From Rhynchopus euleeides (Eukaryota; Euglenozoa; Diplonemea; Diplonemida; Diplonemidae): a stretch of 64,000 bases of DNA. The stretch is from assembly GCA_963210315.1 (NCBI GenBank), contig OY723272.1, positions 1,984,001-2,048,000 on the forward strand. Reading direction: 5' to 3'. Position numbers and translations under genes: made by a program. The notes beneath the pieces are model-generated. The model was not told where the DNA came from. It made no database searches and was given only the letters and a program-made list of their open reading frames with translations. Each line of letters opens with the position of its first letter. Position 1 is the stretch's first letter. This document shows positions 1 to 9,945 of this stretch, piece by piece.

Positions 1-2
1 GT

Positions 3-818
3 CACCTCCCAATGCGGCTGTGGTGGCGGCTGTGCGGCTGCCTGGTCTGGAGGGCACATGTACTCAAACTCCGGCTGGCGCACCTCACAACCATCCTTCG
101 TTGGATGTCTGACACGGCGAGAGCCGGGCGAGCAGAGGCGGGCGAGATGACCGGCGGTTTCTGGGATGCTCCGGCGCTCCTCCCCATCGAATGCAGGCAA
201 GTCATGAGGACCGAGCTGGCAACGCTTGAGCTGAACGAGTGGCAGATGTGGCAACCCCCTCTGACCAGGCAGGTCGCGGTTTTTTCGGATGCCAGCAGCT
301 CCGGGTGGGGCTGTGTGGTCGACAATCATGGTTTCTACGGGCCGTTCCCGCCTGATGTGGCCGGCCTCCCCATATATCACAAGGAGCTGCACGCTGCAGC
401 ACGCTTGGCCGGCTTCTGTGTCAGATGGCTGGAGACGCCATGCCACATTGTGCTTTTCATCGACAACACCGCTGTCGTTCAGGGAGTGAACGCGGGCTAC
501 TCCTTAGATGGTTGGGCAGGGAAAGTGATCGGGCAGATCGTCTCCACATTGAGCAATGCGGGATGCTCCTTCGCCGCGAGATATGTACATACGTCGTTGA
601 ACCCTGCGGATCGGTTCTCCCGGTTCCCCCGGGGGGAGATGGGATGCCGCGTGCCCCTGAGAAGCACGGTGCCTACGGACCCAAGCGAAGTGCAGACGCT
701 GCCACCGACCGGGGGTGCCCCGACTGCCTGCGGGGACCAGAGGAAACGCAAGTCCGGAACGATGCCCCCTGATGGGGCTCTTCCACTGGAGAAGCGGCGT
801 GCTATCGGGTCGGGGTGA
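3..818 (+). CDS. Retroelement RNase H fragment, 5' end cut by window
   Basis: The reading frame is open from the window edge (first ATG at 12) to a stop at 818. The central part (about residues 88-205 from that ATG) looks like a retroelement RNase H. It has SDASSSGWG (first Asp), KELHAA (Glu), IDNTAVV (second Asp) and NPADRFSR near the end (last Asp), so all four acidic positions are present. This form of RNase H, with a DAS motif and an IDNT motif, is typical of DIRS/Ngaro-like and Ty3-like elements. It would degrade the RNA strand of the RNA-DNA hybrid during reverse transcription. The reverse transcriptase would lie upstream, outside the window. The C-terminal tail is Pro/Arg-rich and unrecognised. 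It differs clearly from the RNase H at 23540-25399, so it represents another family. The element assignment is inference. Confidence 0.6.
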   Translation, partial: HLPMRLWWRLCGCLVWRAHVLKLRLAHLTTILRWMSDTARAGRAEAGEMTGGFWDAPALLPIECRQVMRTELATLELNEWQMWQPPLTRQVAVFSDASSSGWGCVVDNHGFYGPFPPDVAGLPIYHKELHAAARLAGFCVRWLETPCHIVLFIDNTAVVQGVNAGYSLDGWAGKVIGQIVSTLSNAGCSFAARYVHTSLNPADRFSRFPRGEMGCRVPLRSTVPTDPSEVQTLPPTGGAPTACGDQRKRKSGTMPPDGALPLEKRRAIGSG

Positions 819-1737
819 GTCTCCCTGAGGGGTTCTCCCGCTTAGCGTGTTGGGTCGTCGGTGCACGGGTGCAGCCCCATGAGGGGGTCTCCCGCCAAGC
901 GGTTGAGATGCTGTTGGTCCCTGAGTGATGCCTCCTGAAGGGCTCCTCCAAACGCTGCAAGGATGCCGGCTCCTTGAGAAGACAGCCACGTCACACCACA
1001 GGGTGTGCCGGTCGATGCGATGCGATGCCCCTGATGGGCCTGGCACCACAGTGGAGTCTCCGGGGGGCTTGCCCTGGTACTCCGGGCAACGCAACACGGT
1101 GAAGGTGTCGAAATTCGCGGCCCTTTGTTTTCCTGCTGCGTTTATAAAAGCTGATGTTCGGCTGAGGACTCTCTCCTCCGCCCCTCGGAGACCCCGATTT
1201 GGAACCTCGTGCCAGGCGTTACAGCCCCAGCGCACCCTCCCATGGAAGGGAGCCGGTGCAACAGAGTATTCCCCCGTCCCCCCTCCCAGATTCCCCTGAC
1301 AGGACCGGTCATAATGCTGCTGATCAGCCTACCGGGAGAGTAATAACAGAGTGACGAGATACGAAGCCGCAGTGAGTAAGGCTGAGAAACGGGCCAGAGC
1401 AAACGGCAAGGGAGGCGGGGGGGGGGGGGGTCAATAGTGGGCCGCTTGTGCACACGAAGCAGACACCAGGTCTTTTTCTGCCGGGATTTCTGTTGAACCA
1501 TGGCCAAGCTGACACAGTTTAGGCGCAGAGCGACCCTCACACCCACACACACCAAGTCATATTCTTGTCATAGTTTCGTCTTGCCAGCAAGTATGCCTGG
1601 GACTTTGGCCTTTTTGGGCCCAAAAAGAGGTCGGGATTCCACTTTTTCTCCAAGGGTTTTTCGGGGGGGAAATGGCGCGCAATCCCCCTCGCGGGCAAGA
1701 AAATCCCCCTTTTTTTTTAGGAGAGGGGGCCCGGTGC
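819..1737. other. Intergenic, no gene recognised
   Basis: No convincing coding region. Around 780-960 there are loosely repeated phrases (GGGGTCTCCC, GAGGGGTTCTCCC) that may be the 3' non-coding part of the retroelement fragment to the left. A G run lies at 1419-1431. Confidence 0.4.
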
Positions 1738-1978
1738 CTGCGCGCGTCCTGTCGTACTGTGGCTGCTTGGTGGGGCTAGCGCAGCAGGTTCTACTTTTGC
1801 TTCTACGGGCTCTTAGCACTGTAACATGAACTACACAAACAACAAAGCTCTAGGGCAAACAAACCGCGCACTGGCCGGGGTTGAGCTGCGTGGGGCTCCG
1901 TGCTGGCGGCATGAACAAGGGGCTGTAGGCAAATCTACCATTCACAAGGGGCAGCCCGCTGGTGAGGGGAAAAGGGGG
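1738..1978 (+). repeat. Dispersed repeat, copy 1 (partner at 36569-36806)
   Basis: About 240 bp is shared at high identity with 36569-36806, same orientation. Both include CTCTTAGCAC, CTCTAGGGCAAACAAACCG and CCGGGGTTGAGCTG. The partner lies inside the intact hAT element, between its left terminus and its transposase gene. This copy may therefore be a fragment of a related hAT subterminal region, although no hAT terminus was found here. Confidence 0.6.
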
Positions 1979-2199
1979 CGAGGTAAAGGGGGGGGGGGCA
2001 GGGGGGGAGAGGCGAAAGCGAAAGAAAATCCCCCCATCCCCACCACACAACCAGTGTGAGTGTGGTGTGTGGGTATTGGACGCCCTGTGTGATGAGAGAT
2101 AGTGGCAACACAACAGCAACATGCCAGGCAAGGGGTGCCAAAAATGGGTTTTCGGGGCGTTATTGTAACGACCCCTTCCTATGCCCAGTGGCACAAGCT

Positions 2200-2485
2200 C
2201 AAGGATTTGGTTGCTCGACATACGGGGTCTGGGGGGCGGAGCCCCCCAGCCGCCGGAGGCCACGGTAGTGAGTATCTGTTCCTTGCGCCGTAGTGGGAGC
2301 GCGTGGGAGTTGCGGGCGTACAGATTGTTGGCTGCGTCCTCCTGAGGCTACTGAGAGTGGTCTGGGTCCCATTCGCTGATGTGAACCCAAAGGACTTGGC
2401 TACAAGACAGGCACACGCTCCAGCCTAGTGGTACAGGGGGGTCTGGGGGGCGGAGCCCCCAGCCGCCGGAGGCCACGGTAGTGAA
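2200..2485 (+). repeat. Dispersed GC-rich repeat, two partial copies
   Basis: The segment GGGGCGGAGCCCCCC followed by AGCCGCCGGAGGCCACGG occurs at about 2227-2271 and again at 2440-2483. Further copies are at 10514-10561, 16604-16637 and, on the minus strand, 53633-53666. The first and the 10514 copy also share downstream words (TCTGTTCCTTGCG, then GGCTGCGTC, then TCCTGAGGCTAC), so the full repeat is over 100 bp. The first 15 bases form a perfect hairpin-like palindrome. Family unknown. Confidence 0.6.
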
Positions 2486-3143
2486 CGCCTGGCTCTTGAC
2501 TGGGGAACAACGCCGGGTTTTGGCTGGAACAACCGAAAAAGGGGTGGGTGTCCGGAGGATTCATCCTCATTCCCCACTAGAATACCACCTGCCCCGAAAA
2601 ACCTCACCCAGAAAACCTGTGGGGAAAAAATCCCACCTAAAAACCCCAAAGAGAAAAAACAATTCCCTCCCTATAAAAACCCAAAGAGAAAAAAAGTGCA
2701 ATCCTGAATCGGGACTTGGACTCCACATTTAGCTTCATACTTGCTTGCCAGTAATACTTTTTTTCTCCCCCCAACAGGCTTTGCTTGTTACTGAGTGAAT
2801 GTGAAGAAAGTCAGGTGCGAATTGTGCAGAGCCCGCTATCACAGGGCCACAGCAAAAAACCCCACAGCGGCCTCCAGGTCCTGGGTAAGACGTTAAACTG
2901 CCTGGGGGGGCCGTCCCCGGACCATGACGGGTGCCTGCACCAGGAGTCTAGCACGGCCGTGGTCCAGGGCATGACCGAAAACTGCTTGGGTACCGAGGCT
3001 CCCCAGACCAGGAAGGGTGGAGACACCTGGAGTCTAAATAGTCACACCACGTCAGGCCAGACCTTCGCATTGCACTCCGCGAAGACTGCCACACAGCCGC
3101 GGGGCAGGTGTGCAGCCTGTGGAAAACCTCGTACAGAAAAGGG
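2486..3143. other. Intergenic, no gene recognised
   Basis: No domain or splice structure was seen. Open frames here run into the LINE tail on the right and have no recognisable product. Confidence 0.4.
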
Positions 3144-3400
3144 TCGGCGACCGCCCGCCCCCAGTCTGAGAGGCATCAGCCGAATCTCGGTGGAGGCGGG
3201 CACAAAACAAAAGGGAGAGTCGTCACTGTGCATATCAGCACGGTCCCGCCCTCTGTGCCAGACCAACACACCACCAAAGGAAAAGAGGAAGAGGCGACGT
3301 AAGGCAATGCCTCCGTGCGGCCAGGAGAACACGAAATAGCGACCCCCTCAACGGGGAATGCTACGAGCACGGCCAAAAATCGTTCAAAATCGTTCAAAAA
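3144..3400 (+). mobile_element. LINE 3' tail, heavily 5'-truncated copy
   Basis: About 257 bp matches the 3' non-coding end of the LINE at 8815-9945 and the copy at 44312-44778. Shared words include CCCCCAGTCTGAGAGGCA, GGGAGAGTCGTCACTGTGCA and GAGGAAGAGGCGACGTAAGG. It ends in the same tail of repeated AAAATCGTTC units. Homology starts abruptly at GTCGGCGACCG, as expected from incomplete target-primed reverse transcription. No target duplication was identified. Confidence 0.8.
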
Positions 3401-4178
3401 ACACTGCCCCGTGCGCCAAAAAAAAACAAATCCCGGACTTCCTTTTCCATACTTGCAGTTCAGTGAGTGCATAGGGTCCCCCCGCCTGAAAGAAACAGAA
3501 AGAACTCCGCACTATGGTTTCCCGGCGCTCTCTGACTTTTATTATTTTTTAGCCAAGAGCGTGTCTGAGTGTCAGAAAAGAAGGCCATATTTTGTACACG
3601 TCAATAAAAAGTTGATTTCGAGGCACCGCAACGAGTGCCGGCTGTTGGCGAATCAACCAAAAATAAGAACAAAACCTGCTCTCTCTCTCTAGCCCAAGAC
3701 AAAGCAGGGCACATTATGGATATGCGAACAAAAGAAAACGTTGCTGTATCCGCCACAGTGGTGGTCGTTGTACGTCTTATACTGTTCATCTTCACTGGGT
3801 TGCGGCACCGGCATGCGGATCACTGTGCTGTTAATGTGTTGAGTGCATGCAGCCTTTCTGGTGTTGTGTGGATCAACACCTGTGCTTCCGAAGGGAGTCA
3901 CACCGCCTTTGAAATCACGAGAGGAGGCATTAAACACCGCTACCGTGTTGCCCGGAAGAACTCGAAAAAAAACCGGCGCCACCCCCCCTCCTCACAGGGG
4001 TCGTCTGTGAGGGGGGCATGGCCATAAAATATCTGTTCACAAATCATTCAGAACATTCGGCAGCCCAGGCACACACAGTACGCTGAGGGGCTGCAGATGG
4101 AACACACAGCTAATGCAGGGTGTATCGAGCATACCCAAACGAAAGAGGTCGCCGTTTTTTTATTTTTGCTTCACCCTG

Positions 4179-4645
4179 TGCGCTCAACAAAAAGTAGTCC
4201 GGAACTGTTCTCCCACAGTTGCTGGACAGGGTGTCTATAATAAAGCGAAAGGAGTACGATTTCACCCTCGGAAACAAGTCAAAATATGCCGATTTTGAAT
4301 TTGGTGCTGGGCTGCATTGCGTTTGCTCCCCGTCTGCCAGACCCAACGATCACCCACACCACCCGCCCCGCAAAAAAATCCTGGTTCTTCTTCGGTTGAT
4401 TTTCGGCAGCTTTCTCCGATGACTATTTTTTTTTCTTACTAGTTACGAGCGACGAAGCGTAGCGAAGTCGCGAAGTAACGAAGGAAATCGTACGACTGAA
4501 GCTTTGGATTAGCACCTCATGCCACTTCACAGGGCCTCAACACAGCCTTGAGACAGCAAGTGTGCGCTCAACAAAAAGTAGTCCGGAACTGTTCTCCCAC
4601 AGTTGCTGGACAGGGTGTCTATAATAAAGCGAAAGGAGTACGATT
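4179..4645. repeat. 84-bp direct repeat pair with ~300-bp spacer
   Basis: A block from GTGCGCTCAACAAAAAGTAG to GGAGTACGATTT occurs at 4179-4262 and again at about 4561-4645, nearly identical. The spacer contains GTTACGAGCGACGAAG, which recurs at 17857 inside another element. Either a long target-site duplication around an insertion or two ends of a small repeat element would explain it. No coding content. Confidence 0.6.
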
Positions 4646-6845
4646 TTTCTTCTCATCGCTCTTTCCAGGCAGCCGCATCTCCTTCCCTTCTCTCTCTCAA
4701 GTGTGGCAGGCCAGACCTTCTTCCTCGTGTTAAATACAGACAACTTGTGGGGTTCGTGCAGGCCTATTCACAGGGAAATACGTAAGGTGAAAACGGGGGG
4801 GAAAATGGTGTTTGTTTTCCCGCTGAAATTGCCGAGGTGGTTGGTGGTGGTGGCGGCGGGGGGCCTTCGCTCTGTGTCACGATGTGGCAAATCCTGTGCC
4901 ACTTTGCAAAACCAGTTGTTTTTATTCTTTGCGAGTGGCAGGCACACACCCCACACACGGCACACAGCTCACACTCTCTCCCTGCCCTGCTAATGCAGTC
5001 ATCAGGTGTGATGTTTATGGCACGAATTGCCTAGCTCTCGCAGCGCTCGCGGTTGTTGTATGTTGCCAGCACCGGAGGGGGGAGGAGGTGAGAAGGGGAG
5101 GCCAGGTCTCAGCATCCTGTGATGCGGGGGGGGGGGGGGGATGGGGGCGGCAAAAAAAGTGAGACAGATCGAGCAAATGTGCGGCCAACCCCCTAACTCT
5201 CTCAGCAGTGCTCTCTCGTTTGCCGGATTCTCTCGCATGTCGAATCAGAATTTTTTTAAAAAAAGGTTTCAAGAAAAAGTCCCACCCCCCCCCCCCCCCC
5301 GCGCTACCGCCGTTTGTGTGTTAGATCGGGTCTGTGCAGCAGCCGTCCCTCTCACAGTGTGTCTCTTGGGGTTGTCAACACCAAAGCTGTTTATTTTAAA
5401 AAAAATCAATACAGTCGTCCGCGATATCGCTGCTGCAGCCTTCCGTTTCCTCCAGGGCACCCCCTGGTGGGTCTGCTGGTTTTGGCTCAGGCTGTGGCGC
5501 GCAAACAACGGCACTTTCTACTTCTTTTTTGCTTCAGGCCGCCCTCCTCCCGCCCTCAGATTCGCTCCCATCCGTCGAACCCGGTGGATTGTCCGGAGCG
5601 TGAGGTCAGGGTGGCGGTGGCAGTGTGGTGTGTGTGGAGTGGGTGTGGGCCTTTTCTTTCTTATCAAGGACCTTCCCCCCACCCACCCACCCACCCCAAC
5701 ACATACCAGCCCCGACCAGTTCTGCTCTTTCCCTCCTGTTGTTTTGACCCTCGACAGTACCAACGCCAACTCTCCCCCCCTCCCCCCTTTCCCCCAGTTC
5801 TGCATGCTGATCTTGCCAAGATGTCCCGTGGGGGATATGGACTCTCCCAGAGCAGTATTCCCCCGGGATCACTCACGCCATGTCTCCGGAGAGACTGACG
5901 GTCTGGAAAGGAAGGAGTTTCCGTGAAGCCTGGGAGTCTCGGGGGTCTCAGCGGGATTGCTTATCACGTTGTGGGTGTGGTCGAGGGCACACCTTGGCGA
6001 TGCCATTCCGCTTCCCCAAAAAAGAACACTGCAACAAGGGCCCCCGAGAGTTGCTGGAATTCCAAAAAGTTAACACAGCCCCCTCCTCGCCTCAGCCTCA
6101 GAACTGCAACAAAAAGTATGCCGACTGAATTTCTGCTGTTGGTATCGGATAGGGGTTGTCTCGAACAGTGCCACGTGGCAACACGTGGTCTGGGCTCTGG
6201 TCAGGAGGTGTGGGCACACCACGTTGCCAAGAACGCTACAACAAAATCGGCGGCGGGTGCGAGGCTGCCACACAGTGCCACTTTTCTGCTTTCCAGCCAC
6301 TCTGGCGTGCAGTGCCTGATCAACGGGGTGTGTTCAGCACGGCTGCCAACCGTTTGGGGCAGGGTGTTGGACAGTTTTGTTTTTTGCCAGCCCGAAGACT
6401 CACGAAAAGGGCCAGAGACATGGGGACAAGGGCCCCTGTCTGCACCCGCGTGCGCCCACCCGAAGTGCCGTTCTTTCGCATCAGCTATCCCTCTTGGCAG
6501 TTGTGTGGGCTTCAGGCTGTGGAGACCGCATCAAGAGCGGCAAGCTCGGTGCACTTCACACTACGTCATGACTGGACATTGCCGTGGCCATGTCATCTCG
6601 AAGGTATCGCCTTTCTGGCGGTGGTGTCTTTAAGCACTGCCCCTTCTAGAAGTCAAATCGTTCAAAAAAAGGGGGCATAAAAGGGCGTGCCTTCCGCTCT
6701 GTGTTGCCAAACTGTGTCACCTCACAGCCAGTGTTGTGAGTCCCGCTCGCAGCTTCACCCTTTCTTTTTCTCACTTTTCTGCACTTCGGAGCGAAAGCCC
6801 CCTCCAGAGGAAAAATAGTTCGACTGTCCTTTCCCCCCCCCCCCC
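4646..6845. other. Intergenic, no gene recognised
   Basis: The stretch is rich in C/G homopolymers (5127-5140, 5283-5300, 6831-6845) and low-complexity pyrimidine tracts. Long open frames here are low complexity (Pro/Ser/Arg-rich) and overlap in several frames, so none is called. Confidence 0.4.
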
Positions 6846-6847
6846 TA

Positions 6848-7994
6848 GGGGGGGTCAAATGCCACCCTTTTACGTGGACAAACACGATTTTTCAAAAAAC
6901 CGGCGCAGAGGCCCCAAAGCCCCCGTAAACCCTCCAAACCCCCCCAGATCGGTCCGGAAACCCATCGAACCCCACTTTTCCACCATTCCGGGCACCTCAG
7001 GTGCCCGAATTGGGGTACCTAAATTTTGTGCCACCGTTTGGTACCGTACAGTGCCACTGTGTGGGAGGTTGGAAAAGAAAATGCCCCAACACACCACATC
7101 TGAGGGTTGCAATGCATGTTGCTTGCCAACCACGTCATCCGGTGGGTGTCAGGCGCTATGTAGGTGGCATTAGCCAGGTCTTCGATGTGTTCTGGCTTGT
7201 ATATATACCTCCCTGCCACCATGCACCGGGAGGCTGCCTGTAGGTACGGACCAGTCCAGATGGTCGTGTGATTCCTGTGCAGCAGTGCTCCACAACCGGG
7301 ATGTGTTGACAACGACTGTTGCAACACGAGCTGTACATTCCGGGAACACATGAAGTGCGCTGTCGTGGTACCCATTGTGCCAGAATTGGTAGTTGCTGCG
7401 GTCTACTTTGCCTGGCCCAAGAGCACTGGTACTGAACGGTGCAATATGCGTGGCGAGGTGAATACAACGGAAGCGCGCAAAGTCAATACAGCTCTCGGAT
7501 GGCGGGTGGTGGTGCCACTAGTGTGTGACGTTCACTCGAGGATACAACGCATCACAATGAATCAGCAACCGTGGACCGAGTACAATACGCTCTCTGTGGC
7601 TGGTGTGGGGGACAAAGGCAGTGCCTGTGCCGCAGGCAGGGAGGTATATATACAAGCCAGAACACATCGAAGACCTGGCTAATGCCACCTACATAGCGCC
7701 TGACACCCACCGGATGACGTGGTTGGCAAGCAACATGCATTGCAACCCTCAGATGTGGTGTGTTGGGGCATTTTCTTTTCCAACCTCCCACACAGTGGCA
7801 CTGTACGGTACCAAACGGTGGCACAAAATTAAGGTACCCCAATTCGGGCACCTGAGGTGCCCGGAATGGTGGAAAAGTGGGGTTCGATGGGTTTCCGGAC
7901 CGATCTGGGGGGGTTTGGAGGGTTTACGGGGGCTTTGGGGCCTCTGCGCCGGTTTTTTGAAAAATCGTGTTTGTCACCCCCATTTGACCCCCCC
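6848..7994. mobile_element. TA-flanked inverted-repeat (foldback-like) element
   Basis: Two inverted arms of about 370 bp (6848-7217 and about 7635-7994) are nearly identical and enclose about 420 bp of different sequence. The termini are GGGGGGGTCAAATG and CATTTGACCCCCCC, and each end is flanked by TA (6846-6847 and 7995-7996), consistent with a TA target duplication. No transposase ORF is present, so it is non-autonomous. TA duplication suggests a Tc1/mariner-type mobiliser, but the poly-G terminus is unusual and the superfamily is not proven. Confidence 0.8.
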
Positions 7995-8033
7995 TACCCC
8001 CCCCCCCCTCGTATTGCGTTGTGTATATTGTAA

Positions 8034-8092
8034 TATGAGTGAAGGGAGATCACCCGTGTGATTCCTTCTACTTCTACTTCACTGCCCCCCCC
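8034..8092 (+). repeat. Short dispersed repeat, GAGTGAAGGGAGATCA type
   Basis: The words GAGTGAAGGGAGATCA, TTCTACTTCTA and a following C run recur with small differences at 33951-33992 and 35988-36045. Each ends in a poly-C tract. This could be the terminus of a non-autonomous element. Nothing coding. Confidence 0.5.
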
Positions 8093-8814
8093 GTAGTACG
8101 TTGTGTCGGTTGGTGCGGTGAGTGACGACGGGGGAGAAAAAAATGCACAAAATCACCGGTGCTCCCTGAAAGGCCCTGTCCGAACGATGCAAAGAGAAAA
8201 ATGCATCGATCGGCACTTCTTCAGGGGCGGCATCGCAAATGCAGCCTTTCTTCATTGCCGAACCCACCTGATTTGACCCGGCTTGACGGAGTAGCGGTGG
8301 CACCCTCCCCTCCCCTCCGTCCAGATGCTCTGCACAGTGAAGGAGGTCGATTCTGTACCTTACTGTTCTCTTCATTGCTGCCACCACTCCTGCCCCTGGG
8401 TTGCCTCTCAGGATGGAGGGGGTGTTTCGAAATTTCCCGAAAAGTTTCCTCAAAAGTGTCCTTCGAAAAGGTGCCATTTCGTTTCTCATCTCATGCCGCA
8501 TAACGCGATCATCTGGTTTCCACAACAGGATCCACATGGGATTGGTCGTCAGAACCCCGGGATCCCCCCCCCCCCCCCCCACACCCCCTTCCCTGTGCCT
8601 TTTTTTTGCCAAACTCAGTGTTTTTTCCAGGATTCCGGAAATCGGGATTCGGGGGGGTACATTTTTTAAGGTGTATGGTGTGTCCGGAAAAGGAAAACCG
8701 CCGGGGAGGGGGTGGGGGAAGGTGGGAAGGGCGGCATGCCGAACTACAGCAAGGATGGCCAACAATGCGATCACTGCAAACAAGGCATGGGACACAAGAG
8801 GGAAAAAAAAAAAA

Positions 8815-9585
8815 GGACTCCGTTGCATCAGCTACCAGGCAGAGCTGGTGGCCATCAGAGAATCCCTCGCCCACCTATGCACCGTGGTAACCCAAGGCGA
8901 AACGGTCGCCATCCTCACCGACTCGCAGAGCGCACTGAATGCACTGCTGAGCGGCCCCCAGCGAGCGAGGGGGTCCACCGAATGGGACATCTGGCAGAGG
9001 CTGCGCAAGCTCGCCCAAACATACGATGTCACCACCCACCTCCGCTACATCCCGTCGCATGTTGGGGTGGTAGGGAACGAACTTGCTGACAAGCAGGCGC
9101 AGATCGGTGCGTTCAAGCCCCAGATGGAGCCGATCAGCCTCGCGTCGGCCCGTGTCACCCTCCGCCGACACATATACAGCGGGACCACGTTGCCCCGCAC
9201 AGAGAGCGTGTACGCGTATCGGTCAGGAATCGGGGAGACGCGACTGCAGCGCCCTGACCTCCGCATGGAGGGCCTTACCCGCTTAGGGGAAACCACCATC
9301 CGCCGCCTCCGGGCCGACCACCACCGCCTGGTGTACGACCACGACGTCCCGGGCAGCGCACAACCACCGTGCAAACCCTGCCTGAAGCTTGCGCCGGACA
9401 GCCCCCCGCCTGGGGTCTCGCTGAAGCACCTATTCTTCGGCTGTCCCGCGACAGCGTCAGCCCGACACCACCTCACAGCCACAAACGTGCACAACCTGCT
9501 GCTGCACAACTGCAAGGGGGCCCTACGCTACCTGGCTGAGGCAGGGGTGACGGAGCACAGCGAGAAGGACTACCTGATCTCGTGA
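8815..9585 (+). CDS. LINE ORF C-terminus with RNase H domain (5'-truncated)
   Basis: The frame is open to TGA at 9583-9585. It contains a non-LTR-retrotransposon RNase H: YQAELVAI (Glu), ILTDSQSALNAL (Asp) and YIPSHVGVVGNELAD (His...Asp). The first Asp-containing strand is missing, which places the 5' truncation near 8815. Downstream is a Cys/His-containing region (PPCKPCLKL, LKHLFFGCPATASARHH), the gag-knuckle-like tail often seen C-terminal in RNase H-bearing LINEs. Upstream in-frame sequence is low complexity and not LINE-like. In LINEs with RNase H (I, R1, Tad and relatives) this domain removes template RNA. The copy is dead for lack of endonuclease and RT. Confidence 0.8.
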   Translation, partial: GLRCISYQAELVAIRESLAHLCTVVTQGETVAILTDSQSALNALLSGPQRARGSTEWDIWQRLRKLAQTYDVTTHLRYIPSHVGVVGNELADKQAQIGAFKPQMEPISLASARVTLRRHIYSGTTLPRTESVYAYRSGIGETRLQRPDLRMEGLTRLGETTIRRLRADHHRLVYDHDVPGSAQPPCKPCLKLAPDSPPPGVSLKHLFFGCPATASARHHLTATNVHNLLLHNCKGALRYLAEAGVTEHSEKDYLIS

Positions 9586-9945
9586 AACCTGCAAAAATCA
9601 ACAGCGGTCAAGGGCTTCGGCCTGACACCCCAGCACCCCCACCCCCAGACCCACGTCACTTTCCACGGGCCGCCAGGCGCGTCAGCGTCGGCGACCGCCC
9701 GCCCCCAGTCTGAGAGGCAGCAGCCACGACTCGGCAGGAGGCGGGCACAACAAAAAAAGGGAGAGTCGTCACTGTGCATATCAGCACGGTCCCGCCCTCT
9801 GAGCCAGACTAACCCGCCCATAAAGGAAAAGAGGAAGAGGCGACGTAAGGCAATGCCTCCGTGCGGCAAGGAGAACACGAAACAGCGTCCCCCCTCACCG
9901 GGGGACGCGACGAGCACGGCCAAAAATCGTTCAAAATCGTTCAAA
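8815..9945 (+). mobile_element. 5'-truncated LINE (non-LTR retrotransposon) copy
   Basis: It comprises the RNase H ORF end plus a 360-bp 3' non-coding region that ends in repeated AAAATCGTTC units. The same 3' end is found at 3144-3400 and 44312-44778, defining one family by three tails. A tail of short tandem repeats instead of poly-A is known for I-like and other LINE clades. No target duplication was recognised for this copy. Confidence 0.8.

Noticed and set aside
504..1235. 243-codon minus-strand ORF
   Set aside because: It lies opposite the RNase H frame and has no recognisable motif.
1745..1812. tRNA-like look (box A-like TAGCGCAGCAGG; minus strand ends GCCCCACCA)
   Set aside because: No cloverleaf can be formed: acceptor and T-arm pairing fail and no proper box B is present.
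5141..5926. 261-codon plus-strand ORF
   Set aside because: It crosses a long C run, is low complexity, and overlaps other equally long frames.
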